Of a stretch of 64,000 nucleotides of DNA, positions 1-8,693 are shown piece after piece. The DNA comes from Xylanibacter ruminicola Ga6B6. GTDB lineage: Bacteria > Bacteroidota > Bacteroidia > Bacteroidales > Bacteroidaceae. Under the pieces are notes generated by a model. The model was given only the letters and a program-made list of their open reading frames with translations, ran no database searches and was not told where the DNA came from. How positions within the stretch are numbered: the first letter of the stretch is position 1; every line of letters begins with the position of its first letter. Position numbers and translations under genes: made by a program. Location: positions 1-64,000 of the forward strand of contig NZ_JHXD01000009.1 in assembly GCF_000687715.1 (NCBI RefSeq), written 5' to 3'.

Positions 1-336
1 GTGTTCGCAGGTCAGGCCGTTGGTGCAACGAGTAGCGAACTGAGTTTCCAGACACTCGTTCCTGGTCAGGACAGCGGTTTCCTGCACACCCACAAGACTC
101 ACGAGGAACTTTACATTATCCTGAAGGGTGAAGGCCAGTATCAGGTGGATGGTGAGATATTCCCCGTCAGCGAAGGCACCATCATCCGCGTCGCTCCCGA
201 TGGCAAGCGTGCGCTGAAGAACACAGGCAGCGAGAACCTGACCATGCTCTGCATCCAGTACAAGGCCAATGCCTTCACCGAGGCTGACAGTCCCATGACT
301 GATGGTGTCATCCTGCAGGAAGAACTGAAATGGTAA
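1..336 (+). CDS. cupin-domain protein, 5' end outside window
   Basis: Small single-domain cupin. Visible are the histidine cluster HTHKTHEE (about residues 29-36) followed by the glycine-rich turn and the second strand pair ending in RVAPDGKRAL, as in the conserved cupin motifs that bind one metal. The reading frame is open at base 1 and the GTG there is probably internal, because the family normally has a few more N-terminal residues; the gene is therefore treated as 5' partial. The stop codon overlaps the likely start of the next gene, so the two are probably co-transcribed. Substrate unknown. Confidence 0.8.
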   Translation: MFAGQAVGATSSELSFQTLVPGQDSGFLHTHKTHEELYIILKGEGQYQVDGEIFPVSEGTIIRVAPDGKRALKNTGSENLTMLCIQYKANAFTEADSPMTDGVILQEELKW

Positions 337-797
337 GCGAGATGTTCGACAAAGCAATTCAGTTTCTGAAAGACCACAAAGAGATTGCCCTTGCAACGTG
401 CGAGGGCAATCTTCCTAAGTTGCGCATCTTCCAGATCATGAAGCAGGAAGGGCATGTGCTCTACTTTGCCACTTCTGCACAGAAGGCAGTCTATCGGGAG
501 TTACGCCAGAATCCCAATGTTGAGATACTGGCCTACGCAGATAATATATCCGTCAGATGCTCAGGCATGGTGAACTTCAATGTCGAAGACGGTGTGAAAC
601 GATGGATATATGATAATAATCCCGTGCTGCCCCGCCTTTATACAAGTTATGACCAGATGGAATACTTCTGCCTGCCAATAGCAGAGATGGACTATTACGA
701 CCTGTCTCCAACACCGCCGGTATTTCAACATTTCGACCTCATTGCAGGTGAGGTCGGCAACGGTTTCGTTGGTGAGAGGTACAAGAATAATCAATAA
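330..797 (+). CDS. pyridoxamine 5'-phosphate oxidase-family FMN-binding protein
   Basis: About 150 residues with the split-barrel fold pattern of the PNPOx-like flavoproteins: an N-terminal helix, then KEIALATCEGNLPKLRIFQIM, YFATSAQKAVYRELRQNPNVEI and CSGMVNF, which are typical of proteins annotated as pyridoxamine oxidase-related or NimA-like. The ATG at 330 overlaps the cupin stop; a second ATG at 342 is equally plausible and gives a more typical N-terminus. Probably an FMN or F420-type redox protein of unknown substrate. Followed by a clear terminator. Confidence 0.75.
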   Translation: MVSEMFDKAIQFLKDHKEIALATCEGNLPKLRIFQIMKQEGHVLYFATSAQKAVYRELRQNPNVEILAYADNISVRCSGMVNFNVEDGVKRWIYDNNPVLPRLYTSYDQMEYFCLPIAEMDYYDLSPTPPVFQHFDLIAGEVGNGFVGERYKNNQ

Positions 798-844
798 TTT
801 TATTTCTATAACGATTCAAGATATGAATACAAACAGACTAGCTA

Positions 845-876
845 ATCCGCTATCTCAAAAAGGTAGCGGATTTTTC
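845..876 (+). terminator. rho-independent terminator after the cupin/PNPOx pair
   Basis: Ten-base stem (ATCCGCTATC with GGTAGCGGAT, one wobble) around a seven-base loop, followed by TTTTT. It closes the transcript of the two preceding genes. Confidence 0.8.
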
Positions 877-1155
877 ATATCCTTATTCGCCTATGATTGT
901 TATTACCAACTCTCTGGAACCACCACAATTACGATATTCGCAGAAGTAGATACCCTGCCATGTGCCGAGATTCAACTTTTGTTAAAACTGATGGCAAAGA
1001 TAGCGATTTTACGCTGATTATTGGTAAATTTGCAACAAAAGTTGCGAAAATGGGCTGCATCTCAGCAAAAAGCAAGCTTTCTGCATTCGATTTGCACCAT
1101 CTTTGCCACCATATTTAAATGAATTTAGGCAAAAGAGTATTATAAAACAAATAAT
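877..1155. other. non-coding spacer with candidate promoters
   Basis: No credible gene. It contains TAAATTTG (1025-1032) and ATCTTTG (1100-1106) on the plus strand and TATCTTTG on the minus strand (1002-995), plus a small GCAAC/GTTGC hairpin just after the first. Which of these drives the downstream lipoprotein gene cannot be decided by eye. Confidence 0.4.
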
Positions 1156-1893
1156 ATGAAGAGTTTTAAGTCAACAGTAGGATTTATCTGCGTAGTCCTC
1201 ATGCTGGCAGCGTGTGGACAGCAGAACAAAAATGAAACAACTATGGATTTTACAGATGATGTTCAGGTGGCTCTCGCCGACAGCGGGCGCATCGATTTAA
1301 ACAGCCTGCAGTGGACACGTGAGCCAAAGGGCTATGAGGTAAAGGGCGACACCATTCTCATCACCACTGCACCAAAAACCGACCTCTGGCAGCGCACGTA
1401 CTATCACTTCCAGAACGACAACGCCCCCGTTCTGCAGATGAAGACCCGTGAGAAATTCTTCAGTTTCGTGGTGAAGACCGACTTCACAGGCAGTCACCAT
1501 CGCTTTGACCAATGTGGTATCGTGATGTATCTTGGCAGCGAGAACTGGCTGAAAGGCTCGGTGGAATACGAGAACGATGAGTTTCAGCATCTGGGTAGCG
1601 TAGTGACGAACAATGGCTACTCCGACTGGGCCACGACGGCTATTCCCGCAAACGTGAAAACCATGTGGTATCGCTTCTCCCGCCGCGAGGATGACTACTG
1701 TATCGAGTGCTCTGCTGACGGACAGACGTTCAGCCAGATGCGTGTCTGCCACATGCCTGCTGCCGCTGATGAAATCAGCTTCGGCATCTATGCCTGCTCG
1801 CCCGAGGAGTCGTCCTTCACAGCCATCTTCTCCGATATGAAGATTACCGAATGTGCCTGGAAGGCTCACGATGGTCAACAGCCTGACGAGTAA
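1156..1893 (+). CDS. DUF1349-type lipoprotein (concanavalin-like fold)
   Basis: 245 residues. The N-terminus is a lipoprotein signal with the lipobox LAAC (Cys about residue 20), so the mature protein is probably anchored in the cell envelope. The body (LQWTREPKGYEVKGDTI, TDLWQRTYYHF, GIVMYLGSENWLKGSVEYEN, WYRFSRREDDYCIECSADGQTF, FGIYACSP) matches the DUF1349 family, a regucalcin-unrelated beta-sandwich resembling LamG or GH16 lectin folds. Probably binds or processes carbohydrate; no catalytic residue can be assigned. Monocistronic, convergent with the AraC gene. Confidence 0.8.
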   Translation: MKSFKSTVGFICVVLMLAACGQQNKNETTMDFTDDVQVALADSGRIDLNSLQWTREPKGYEVKGDTILITTAPKTDLWQRTYYHFQNDNAPVLQMKTREKFFSFVVKTDFTGSHHRFDQCGIVMYLGSENWLKGSVEYENDEFQHLGSVVTNNGYSDWATTAIPANVKTMWYRFSRREDDYCIECSADGQTFSQMRVCHMPAAADEISFGIYACSPEESSFTAIFSDMKITECAWKAHDGQQPDE

Positions 1894-1933
1894 ATTCCAA
1901 TTTGGCAAGTCCCTTTATTTGTACCTTTTCACT

Positions 1934-2749
1934 TTATTTCGGCTGAAGACTCTGGCGATACTCGCTGGGCGACAGGCCAAGATGCTTGGTGCAGTAACGG
2001 CTGAAGTATGAGAGCGATGTAAAATTCATCGCATCGGCTATCTGGGTGAGGGACAGGCGTTCGTCATTCAGATAGTCTTTCAGTATAGGTACGGTGTGGC
2101 GGTCGATGTATGAGGTGACGCTGTGGCCGGTCACCCGTTTGATGGTGGCAGAGAGATATTTTGGCGATACGTTCAGACGCTCGGCATAGTAGCTCACATC
2201 ACGCTCCGTTCGGCTGATGCCAGTGGCAAGCAGAGCCATCAGTTGTTTCACGATGTAGGCTGTGCGGTCGGTATGGGTGTCTGTTGCATCACGCCCAGCA
2301 TGGGCCTCGAAGATGTCGTACATCATCGTTAGGCACAGACTGCCCATCAGTTCGCGATAAAACTGCAAATGGCGGTCATCCATGCGGTCGTGAAGACGAT
2401 GGAAGTCATCAAGCAGATGTCGTGCTTGTTCATCTGTCAGTTTGATGATGGGGTCTTGGTTCAGCGAGATACTGCCACCGATGCTGTAGTTGTTCGATGG
2501 CAGCAGGTTCTGTAGGAACTTGTAATCGGCAGCAAACCACTCCACCTGCAAGTCTGCATGTGCCGCCAGGTTGCTGATACGATCGGGCATCGGTATCACA
2601 ACCAGGTCGTTTTTTACGATGTGATAGCAATGCTCGTTGAACACAAAACTTGCCTCACCTGCCGTGCAAAGCAGATGCATGCAGGTGTGGCTCAACTCAC
2701 GGGCATTCATCCCGTAGAAGTCTGTGGAATATAGAAAATCTGAATTCAT
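1934..2749 (-). CDS. AraC-family transcriptional regulator
   Basis: 271 residues. The N-terminal half resembles the cupin-like AraC sensing domain; the C-terminal 100 residues hold the double helix-turn-helix, with NVSPKYLSATIKRVTG in the first and LTQIADAMNFTSLSYFSRYCTKHLGLSPSEYR in the second, the classical AraC signature. It is transcribed away from the flavodoxin gene at 2898. The divergent spacer holds a TATCTTCG -7-like box for this gene (2776-2769) and TAACTTTG for the flavodoxin. By position it is a candidate regulator of the redox block downstream; effector unknown. Confidence 0.9.
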   Translation of the reverse strand: MNSDFLYSTDFYGMNARELSHTCMHLLCTAGEASFVFNEHCYHIVKNDLVVIPMPDRISNLAAHADLQVEWFAADYKFLQNLLPSNNYSIGGSISLNQDPIIKLTDEQARHLLDDFHRLHDRMDDRHLQFYRELMGSLCLTMMYDIFEAHAGRDATDTHTDRTAYIVKQLMALLATGISRTERDVSYYAERLNVSPKYLSATIKRVTGHSVTSYIDRHTVPILKDYLNDERLSLTQIADAMNFTSLSYFSRYCTKHLGLSPSEYRQSLQPK

Positions 2750-2863
2750 ATCTTTGTCTTTTGGGTGCGAAGATACACATTATTTTATATATTAAAGAAT
2801 GATTTGTGTAAAAAGTGAAAATCGTGAAGTAATTTGTGAAACCGATATATCGAAAAATCGCCG

Positions 2864-2871
2864 TAACTTTG
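2864..2871 (+). promoter_or_regulatory. -7 element of the flavodoxin gene
   Basis: TAACTTTG, 26 nt before the ATG. The 28 bases around it are almost the same as the promoter at 23607-23634, including the AAAAATCGCCG stretch just upstream. Confidence 0.65.
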
Positions 2872-2897
2872 CACCCAGATTCAAAAGTATATTTAAA

Positions 2898-3503
2898 ATG
2901 AATATCAAGTGTATCATTACTGCCGTTCTGGCTTTGCTTGTATCCACAGCATGCAACGGCGGTGCTAAACAGGAGAAAGTTATGAACAAAGACGGAAAGG
3001 CAATTGTAGTGTTCTTCTCGCATGCGGGAGACAACTACGCAGTAGGAAACATCGAGGTGGGCAATACGAAAATTGTGGCAGACTACATCACAGAGTTAAC
3101 TGGTGCTGAGCAGTTTGAAATTGTTACCCACAAGTATGACGGCATGGCTTATACACCACTCATCAATCTGGCGAAGGAAGAGGCTAAGAACGGTGAGTTG
3201 CCTGAATATGAAGGTGACATCGACCTAAACAAATACGACACTGTGTTTATTGGTGGCCCCGTATGGTGGGGCACTTATCCGCAAGTAATGTTTACCTTCT
3301 TCAAGAAACACGCTAATGACCTGAAAGGCAAGACAGTCATCCCTTTCACCACCCACGAAGGCTCGGGTTTGGCCAATTGTGTGGAGGATGTGAAGGCAGC
3401 CTTCCCAGGGGCCAACGTCCAGAAGGGCTTCAGCATCTACGGTCACGAGGTGCACACGGAAAAGAAAAAGGTCGAGAAGTGGCTCAATGGTTTAGGATAT
3501 TAA
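2898..3503 (+). CDS. lipoprotein flavodoxin
   Basis: 201 residues from the ATG at 2898; an in-frame upstream extension exists but would run through the promoter. A lipoprotein signal (LLVSTAC) precedes a flavodoxin domain beginning AIVVFFSHAGDNY, where the phosphate loop is the slightly unusual SHAGDNYAVG; GGPVWWGTYP is the second FMN loop. Family members carry electrons using FMN. Periplasm-facing flavodoxins of this kind are common in Bacteroidales. First gene of a likely operon with the aldo/keto reductase 11 nt downstream. Confidence 0.85.
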   Translation: MNIKCIITAVLALLVSTACNGGAKQEKVMNKDGKAIVVFFSHAGDNYAVGNIEVGNTKIVADYITELTGAEQFEIVTHKYDGMAYTPLINLAKEEAKNGELPEYEGDIDLNKYDTVFIGGPVWWGTYPQVMFTFFKKHANDLKGKTVIPFTTHEGSGLANCVEDVKAAFPGANVQKGFSIYGHEVHTEKKKVEKWLNGLGY

Positions 3504-3514
3504 AATTGGAAATT

Positions 3515-4360
3515 ATGGAGTATATTACATTATCAAACGGTGTCAAGATGCCGACATTGGGCTACGGCGTGTTTTTGGTAAGCCCTGACGAGTGTGAACG
3601 TTGTGTCAGCGATGCGTTAAGTGTAGGCTACCGCCTGATTGATACGGCACAGGCCTACCAGAACGAGGAGGGCGTTGGCAATGCCTGGCGCAAGAGTGGT
3701 ATCAAACGCGAAGATCTGTTCCTCGTTACAAAGGTATGGATTTCTAATGCCGGTGAGGAAAAAGCAGCTAAGAGTATCGACGAGAGCCTGCGCAAGTTGC
3801 AGACAGACTATATTGACCTATTGCTTATCCATCAGGCCTACGGCGATGTGTTCGGTACTTGGCGGGCTATAGAGAAGGCGTATCGTGCTGGCAAGGTTCG
3901 CGCCATCGGCGTCAGCAATTTTCAGGCAGGCCGTTTCTTCGACTTCGCCCACTATGTAGAGCTGAAGCCGATGGTGAACCAGTTGGAGTGCAACACGCTC
4001 TCTCAGCAAACGGGCATCGAGCCGATTCATGGCGAGTTTGGCACCAAGATGATGGCATGGTATCCACTCGGTGGACAAGGTACTGACGGCATCGTGAAGA
4101 GTGAACTGCTGGCAGCTATAGGTGCTAAGTACAATAAAACAGCTGCCCAGGTTGCCCTCCGATGGCTCACCCAGCGCGGCATCGTAGCTATTCCCAAGTC
4201 GAGTCATAAGGAGCGTATGGCGCAAAACTTCGATGTCTTCGACTTCTCGCTGAGTGAGGATGATATGGCTCAGATAGCCAAGATGAACCAGCACGATGCA
4301 GGCACCAGAGATTTCGGTGACCCGCAGTTTGTGAAGTACTTGATAAAGACATACGGATGA
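3515..4360 (+). CDS. aldo/keto reductase
   Basis: 281 residues. The catalytic tetrad is complete: Asp43 and Tyr48 in LIDTAQAYQNE, Lys73 in LVTKVW and His106 in LLLIHQAYGD. The NADPH-binding end IPKSSHKERMAQNFDVFDF is present. NADPH-dependent reduction of aldehydes or ketones in the cytoplasm is expected (2,5-diketo-gluconate reductase-like group). The ATG at 3515 was chosen over an in-frame upstream start because that would lie inside the flavodoxin gene. Its stop overlaps the next start by ATGA, indicating translational coupling. Confidence 0.92.
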   Translation: MEYITLSNGVKMPTLGYGVFLVSPDECERCVSDALSVGYRLIDTAQAYQNEEGVGNAWRKSGIKREDLFLVTKVWISNAGEEKAAKSIDESLRKLQTDYIDLLLIHQAYGDVFGTWRAIEKAYRAGKVRAIGVSNFQAGRFFDFAHYVELKPMVNQLECNTLSQQTGIEPIHGEFGTKMMAWYPLGGQGTDGIVKSELLAAIGAKYNKTAAQVALRWLTQRGIVAIPKSSHKERMAQNFDVFDFSLSEDDMAQIAKMNQHDAGTRDFGDPQFVKYLIKTYG

Positions 4361-5193
4361 TGAAACAGGTATCAGTATTAGTGGGTGCTGGCAGTATTGG
4401 ACAGGCTATTATCCGTCGTGTGTCGGCTGGTAAGCACATCGTGCTGGCAGACTACTCCATAGAGAATGCTCAGCGAGCAGCAAAGGCGCTGGAGGATGCA
4501 GGCTTTGAGTGTTCAACTATCCAATGCGACCTCGGCTCAAAAGAGGACATATTGAAGTTGGTGGAGTTTGCCACCAACAAGGGAGACGTGACAAATGTTG
4601 TCAATGCTGCTGGTGTATCGCCGTCACAGGCTCCTGTGGAAGAAATACTACGCGTAGACCTCTATGGAACAAGTGTCCTGTTGGAAGAGTTCGGTAAGGT
4701 GATTGCAGAGGGTGGCTCAGGTGTGATTATCTCGTCACAAAGCGGTCATCGTCTGCCAGCCTTACCACAAGAGCAAAACGATGCCTTAGCAACGACTCCT
4801 GTTGACGAACTGTTAGATTTGCCATTCCTAAAGGAAATCAACGACACGCTGAAAGCATACCAATACTCGAAGCGTTGCAATGTGCTCCGGGTGATGTTTG
4901 AGGCTACCCGCTGGGGGCGTCGTGGAGCTACCATTAACTCTATCTCACCAGGTATCATCATCACGCCATTGGCTAACGATGAACTGCATGGCCCGCGCAA
5001 GGATGGTTATCTGAAGATGATAGAGGGCATGCCAGCCCGTCGTGCAGGAACGCCAGACGAAGTGGGCGATATGGCTGAGTTCCTAATGTCCTCGCGCGGA
5101 CGTTTCATCAGCGGTGCCGACTTCCTGATTGACGGAGGCTGCACAGCTTCCTATTGGTATGGTGACTTACAATATCTAAAAGCGACACATTGA
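4357..5193 (+). CDS. short-chain dehydrogenase/reductase
   Basis: 278 residues. The Rossmann motif is GAGSIGQ (residues 10-16) instead of TGxxxGxG, NAAG is present, and the catalytic Ser127 and Tyr168-x3-Lys172 are intact; the C-terminus GADFLIDGGCTASYWYG is typical of SDRs. Expected NAD(P)-dependent oxidoreductase of a small carbonyl or alcohol. An extra segment after the catalytic Ser (about residues 130-160) is longer than in standard SDRs. Overlaps both neighbours by 1-4 nt. Confidence 0.9.
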   Translation: MMKQVSVLVGAGSIGQAIIRRVSAGKHIVLADYSIENAQRAAKALEDAGFECSTIQCDLGSKEDILKLVEFATNKGDVTNVVNAAGVSPSQAPVEEILRVDLYGTSVLLEEFGKVIAEGGSGVIISSQSGHRLPALPQEQNDALATTPVDELLDLPFLKEINDTLKAYQYSKRCNVLRVMFEATRWGRRGATINSISPGIIITPLANDELHGPRKDGYLKMIEGMPARRAGTPDEVGDMAEFLMSSRGRFISGADFLIDGGCTASYWYGDLQYLKATH

Positions 5194-5618
5194 TGAACCG
5201 CCTTATTACGATATTGTTTTTGGGAATAACAACAATCATCATGCAAGCAAAGACGGACAAAGAACAGATAGAAACTCTCTATCGAGACATGTACGAGGCT
5301 ATGGTGGCAAAGGACACGGTGGTACTAAACCGTGTCCATGCCGATGATTTTGTGCTGACTCACATGACAGGGATGCACCAGTCGAAGCAGGAATACATCA
5401 AGGCGATCACCAATGGTACGCTAAACTATTTTTCTGCCGAGCATGAGCAGATGGAGATCAAAGTCAGTGGCAATCATGCTACGCTGACAGGTCGCAGCCG
5501 AGTTACTGCAGCTGTTTTCGGAGGCGGACGTCATACTTGGCATCTGCAACTCACGCTCCAGTTAGTTAAACGTAACGGTCAGTGGATGTTCACCAACGCC
5601 AGAGCATCAACATATTAA
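5193..5618 (+). CDS. secreted NTF2-like (DUF4440/SnoaL-type) protein
   Basis: About 141 residues: a hydrophobic signal peptide (LITILFLGITTIIMQA) and an NTF2-like cone domain, IETLYRDMYEAMVAKDTVVLNRVHADDFVLTHMTG through QLVKRNGQWMFTNAR. The ATG at 5193 overlaps the preceding TGA (TGATG). Families of this type include small isomerases and ligand-binding proteins; no catalytic residues can be pinned down. Last gene of the 2898-5618 operon. Confidence 0.8.
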   Translation: MNRLITILFLGITTIIMQAKTDKEQIETLYRDMYEAMVAKDTVVLNRVHADDFVLTHMTGMHQSKQEYIKAITNGTLNYFSAEHEQMEIKVSGNHATLTGRSRVTAAVFGGGRHTWHLQLTLQLVKRNGQWMFTNARASTY

Positions 5619-5733
5619 ACTCCTGCTGTGATTACCCATGTATAAATCCTAATTATTATTTTTTATTCTGCAAATCTTCTCTCCTGCAACATATTTTGAG
5701 CCGTAGAGCAACACGACTTTGGAAGTTTCTTTG

Positions 5734-5741
5734 TAATTTTG
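5734..5741 (+). promoter_or_regulatory. -7 element of the 5788 flavoprotein gene
   Basis: TAATTTTG followed by TACCC, 46 nt before the ATG; a TTTG lies 12 bp upstream. Starts the second redox operon (5788-7898 or beyond). Confidence 0.6.
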
Positions 5742-5787
5742 TACCCGAATTCTGATATTCGGTAAAACTAAAAAACAAATACACATT

Positions 5788-6408
5788 ATGAAGGTATTAT
5801 TATTAAACGGAAGTGCCAACAGAAAAGGCAACACATTTACAGCACTATCGGAGATTGCTAAGCAATTGGAGAAGAATGGTGTAGAGTCAGAAATCATGCA
5901 ACTGGGTAACAAGCCCGTCCGTGGCTGCATTGCCTGTGGCCAGTGCAGGGCAAAGCAACTGGGCCAGTGTGTCTTCGATGATGATGTCTGCAACCGTATC
6001 GTTGAAAAGCTCAATGAGGCTGATGCCCTCATTGTGGGTTCGCCTGTCTATTATGGTCAACCCAACGGTGCTGTGATGGCAGTCCTGCAACGTGCTTTCT
6101 ACTCAGGTGCCAAGGTTCAGAACAAGCCTGCGGCAGCGGTAGCTATCTGCCGTCGTGGTGGTGCTACGGCTGCATACCAGACGATGAACATGATATTCGA
6201 GATGATGAACATGCCTGTGGTTACTTCGCAATACTGGAACATCGCTTATGGTCAGGTACCGGGTGAAGCGGCACAAGACACAGAGGGTATGCAAACCATG
6301 CGAACCCTTGCCGACAATATGGCATGGCTATTGAAGAAGATTCATGCCGAAGGCAACCCCGAATACCCTGAGCGCGAACCTTGGAGCCCTATGAACTTTA
6401 TCAGATAA
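5788..6408 (+). CDS. NADPH-dependent FMN reductase / flavodoxin-fold protein with Cys cluster
   Basis: 206 residues. Begins [20 protein letters not shown], the FMN phosphate loop of the iron-sulfur flavoprotein and NADPH:quinone reductase superfamily. Four cysteines at [17 protein letters not shown] (about residues 46-60) match the compact cysteine motif of iron-sulfur flavoproteins, so a [4Fe-4S] cluster is possible. [11 protein letters not shown] is the second FMN loop. Cytoplasmic, probably reduces quinones, nitro compounds or disulfides. Confidence 0.85.
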   Translation: MKVLLLNGSANRKGNTFTALSEIAKQLEKNGVESEIMQLGNKPVRGCIACGQCRAKQLGQCVFDDDVCNRIVEKLNEADALIVGSPVYYGQPNGAVMAVLQRAFYSGAKVQNKPAAAVAICRRGGATAAYQTMNMIFEMMNMPVVTSQYWNIAYGQVPGEAAQDTEGMQTMRTLADNMAWLLKKIHAEGNPEYPEREPWSPMNFIR

Positions 6409-6418
6409 ATCAGAGACA

Positions 6419-6988
6419 ATGACGATACAAGAATTTCGTGATTACATGACATCAGGCAAACCCGTCGTTGGCGGTGGTGATGTCCACATGATGTTTCATC
6501 AGCTGTCGCAGGAGGCACTGAAGATAACAGCAGAGATTAACGGCAGGTATCATACTCCAGAGCAGCTGCACGATTTGCTGGAACAGCTTTGGGGGCGTGA
6601 GGTACCCAAGACGGTAGGCATGTTTCCTCCGTTTCATACCGACTGCGGCAAGAACACCATCGTTGGTGAACGGGTCTTCATCAACATGGGTTGTAAGTTC
6701 CAAGACCAAGGTGGCATCACCATCGACGAGGGTGCACTCATAGGTCACAACGTCGTGTTGGCAACCATCAACCATGACCTTGACCCTGCCAAGCGTCAAA
6801 GCATGAGCTATGCACCAATTCACATCGGCAAAAACGTATGGATAGGAGCCAATGCTACCGTGTTGGCAGGCGTAACTATTGGTGATGGAGCCGTAGTAGC
6901 TGCTGGTGCAGTAGTGACAAAGGATGTAGAACCGAATACGATTGTTGGAGGTGTGCCAGCAAAGGTGATTAAAAAGATAGAAGAATAA
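6419..6988 (+). CDS. sugar O-acetyltransferase (hexapeptide repeat)
   Basis: 189 residues. An N-terminal helical segment is followed by left-handed beta-helix hexapeptide repeats ([82 protein letters not shown]). The catalytic His is in NHDLDP. Best match by eye is the maltose/galactoside acetyltransferase group (LacA/Maa-like), transferring acetyl from acetyl-CoA. Ten nucleotides after the preceding flavoprotein gene. Confidence 0.92.
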   Translation: MTIQEFRDYMTSGKPVVGGGDVHMMFHQLSQEALKITAEINGRYHTPEQLHDLLEQLWGREVPKTVGMFPPFHTDCGKNTIVGERVFINMGCKFQDQGGITIDEGALIGHNVVLATINHDLDPAKRQSMSYAPIHIGKNVWIGANATVLAGVTIGDGAVVAAGAVVTKDVEPNTIVGGVPAKVIKKIEE

Positions 6989-6991
6989 AAT

Positions 6992-7531
6992 ATGAAAAAG
7001 GTTATTGTTATTTCTACGAGCCTACGTCATGGCTCAAACAGCGACATACTCGCCGACCAGTTTGTGGAAGGTGCCAAGTCTGCAGGAAACGAGGTGGAGA
7101 AGATTTCTCTCGTTGGCAAGAACATCCAGTTCTGCAAGGGTTGTCTGGGTTGCCAAAAGTTAGGGCGTTGTGTCATCAATGATGATGTGAACGACATCAT
7201 GGCCAAGGTGCTGAAGGCTGATGTTATCTGCTGGGCAACACCTATCTACTATTACGAGATGAGCGGCCAGATGAAGACCCTCATAGACCGCATGAATGCG
7301 ATGTATGAACAGGATTATGCGTTTCGTGATGTCTATCTGCTGACTACGGCTGCAGAGGATGAAACCGAGACTCCGAAGCGTGCAGAGACGGGGTTGACGG
7401 GCTGGATAGACTGCTATCCCAAGAGTCGCCTGGCAGGAACGCTTTTCTGCGGAGGTGTGAATGACCCTCGTGAAATTGAGGGCAATCCGAAACTGCAGGA
7501 GGCTTTTGATTTAGGAAAGAGCATCAGCTAA
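6992..7531 (+). CDS. flavodoxin-fold NAD(P)H oxidoreductase, second copy
   Basis: 179 residues; same family as the 5788 gene (KKVIVISTSLRHGSNSDILADQF, then KGCLGCQKLGRCVINDD, then ATPIYYYEMSGQMKTLIDRM). The Cys motif has three cysteines. Start is 3 nt after the acetyltransferase stop. The paralogy with 5788 in one operon suggests either redundant or paired electron transfer. Confidence 0.87.
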   Translation: MKKVIVISTSLRHGSNSDILADQFVEGAKSAGNEVEKISLVGKNIQFCKGCLGCQKLGRCVINDDVNDIMAKVLKADVICWATPIYYYEMSGQMKTLIDRMNAMYEQDYAFRDVYLLTTAAEDETETPKRAETGLTGWIDCYPKSRLAGTLFCGGVNDPREIEGNPKLQEAFDLGKSIS

Positions 7532-7535
7532 GACA

Positions 7536-7898
7536 ATGAAGAGTAAAATGGTTGCTGGCGAAACCAAACGGCTGAGCCGAGTGCTCCGCTCTTATGCTGA
7601 AAAGTATGAGACGGCATTTTTCATTGAAGGAGATCCGTCTTGGTTCATGCATCAGGCAAGTGGCAAGGCAAATCAAGAAGTGACTGCTTTCATTGCTGCG
7701 TGTCTGGGTTATCGAATTGAGGGAATACTCGACTTCTCGCTCATCGGTATTCTTGCTAAGATATCAACTTGTTTGGCAGAGAATGGCATTGGTATCTTCG
7801 CCATCTCGACCTTCAACACCGACTACATCCTGACCAAGGCAGAGAACTTTGAGAAGGCAGTCAAAACGTTAGAAGCCGAAGGATACAAGATATGTTGA
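7536..7898 (+). CDS. chimeric ORF: TIGR02757-like N-terminus joined to a CASTOR-type ACT domain
   Basis: 120 residues in one open frame but apparently built from halves of two families. Residues 1-60 (LRSYAEKYETAFFIEGDPSWFMHQ, then NQEVTAFIAACLGY) resemble the start of the TIGR02757/DUF2400 family, normally over 200 residues. From residue 61 (RIEGILDFSLIGILAKIS, then ENGIGIFAISTFNTDYILTK) it is the C-terminal part of an ACT-domain protein, which normally has a further N-terminal 60-70 residues. The join is near base 7715. This looks like a deletion or recombination fusion; whether it is expressed or functional is unknown. Five nt downstream of the flavoprotein gene. Confidence 0.6.
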   Translation: MKSKMVAGETKRLSRVLRSYAEKYETAFFIEGDPSWFMHQASGKANQEVTAFIAACLGYRIEGILDFSLIGILAKISTCLAENGIGIFAISTFNTDYILTKAENFEKAVKTLEAEGYKIC

Positions 7899-7940
7899 CC
7901 ATCGACACAACAAATATGTGCTCACACCTGCAAAAGAAAC

Positions 7941-8690
7941 ATGACGCTGACCTACATCTTCCATAGCGGCTTTGTGCTTGAAACGGAGCAGTCCATCTTG
8001 GTATTCGACTACTGGATGGATCCCTGTGGTGTGATGGATGGCGTGCTACGGAGTGAGAAACCCATGTATGTTTTCTCCAGCCACTTCCACGAAGACCATT
8101 TTACGAAGGAAATCTTTGAGTGGAAGAAGCTGCGTGAAGGTATCACCTACATTCTCTCCAAGGACATCTACAAACATCGGAGAGCCAGCAAGGAGGATGC
8201 TGACGTATGGTTGGCAAAAGGTGGTATATGGTCTGACGATACCATATCCGTATGGGCGTTAGGCAGCACAGACAGCGGCGTGTCGTGGATTGTTGAGACC
8301 GAAGGTAAACGTATCTTCCATGCGGGCGACCTGAACAACTGGTATGCAAAGTTTCTGTCAGACGACAATCCTGATCAGGAGCGATACAGCTTTGAGATGG
8401 AGGAGGTGTTTAACCCGATAGCTCACGAGAAGCAATTCCTTGGCGAGCTGAAGGATATCCGCAAGGTTGCCGACAGTTTCGATGTGGTGATGTTCCCCAT
8501 AGATGGGCGTGTCGGCAACGGCTATACCCTTGGTGGCCGACAATTCATCGAGCGGTTCAAGGTCGGACTGTTCGTTCCTATGCACTTCACTTCAGGCTTC
8601 GAATCTTCATGGCGCATGAAGGAATTTACTGACGAAAAGGACATCACTTTCTGGGAAATCAACAGGGAAGGAGAAACTATTGAAATCTGA
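7941..8690 (+). CDS. MBL-fold metallo-hydrolase
   Basis: 249 residues of the beta-lactamase-like hydrolase fold, with the zinc motif HFHEDH (residues 48-53), IFHAGDLNNW as the third metal motif (Asp) and PMHF near the end. Resembles UlaG/YtnP-type cytoplasmic MBL proteins. Substrate unknown. Ends the redox block; its stop is immediately followed by the first short dual-hairpin repeat. Confidence 0.85.
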   Translation: MTLTYIFHSGFVLETEQSILVFDYWMDPCGVMDGVLRSEKPMYVFSSHFHEDHFTKEIFEWKKLREGITYILSKDIYKHRRASKEDADVWLAKGGIWSDDTISVWALGSTDSGVSWIVETEGKRIFHAGDLNNWYAKFLSDDNPDQERYSFEMEEVFNPIAHEKQFLGELKDIRKVADSFDVVMFPIDGRVGNGYTLGGRQFIERFKVGLFVPMHFTSGFESSWRMKEFTDEKDITFWEINREGETIEI

Positions 8691-8693
8691 GTG

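Noticed and set aside
742..1118. Small plus-strand frames between the PNPOx gene and the DUF1349 lipoprotein
   Set aside because: They cross a clear terminator and several promoter boxes and encode no recognisable protein.
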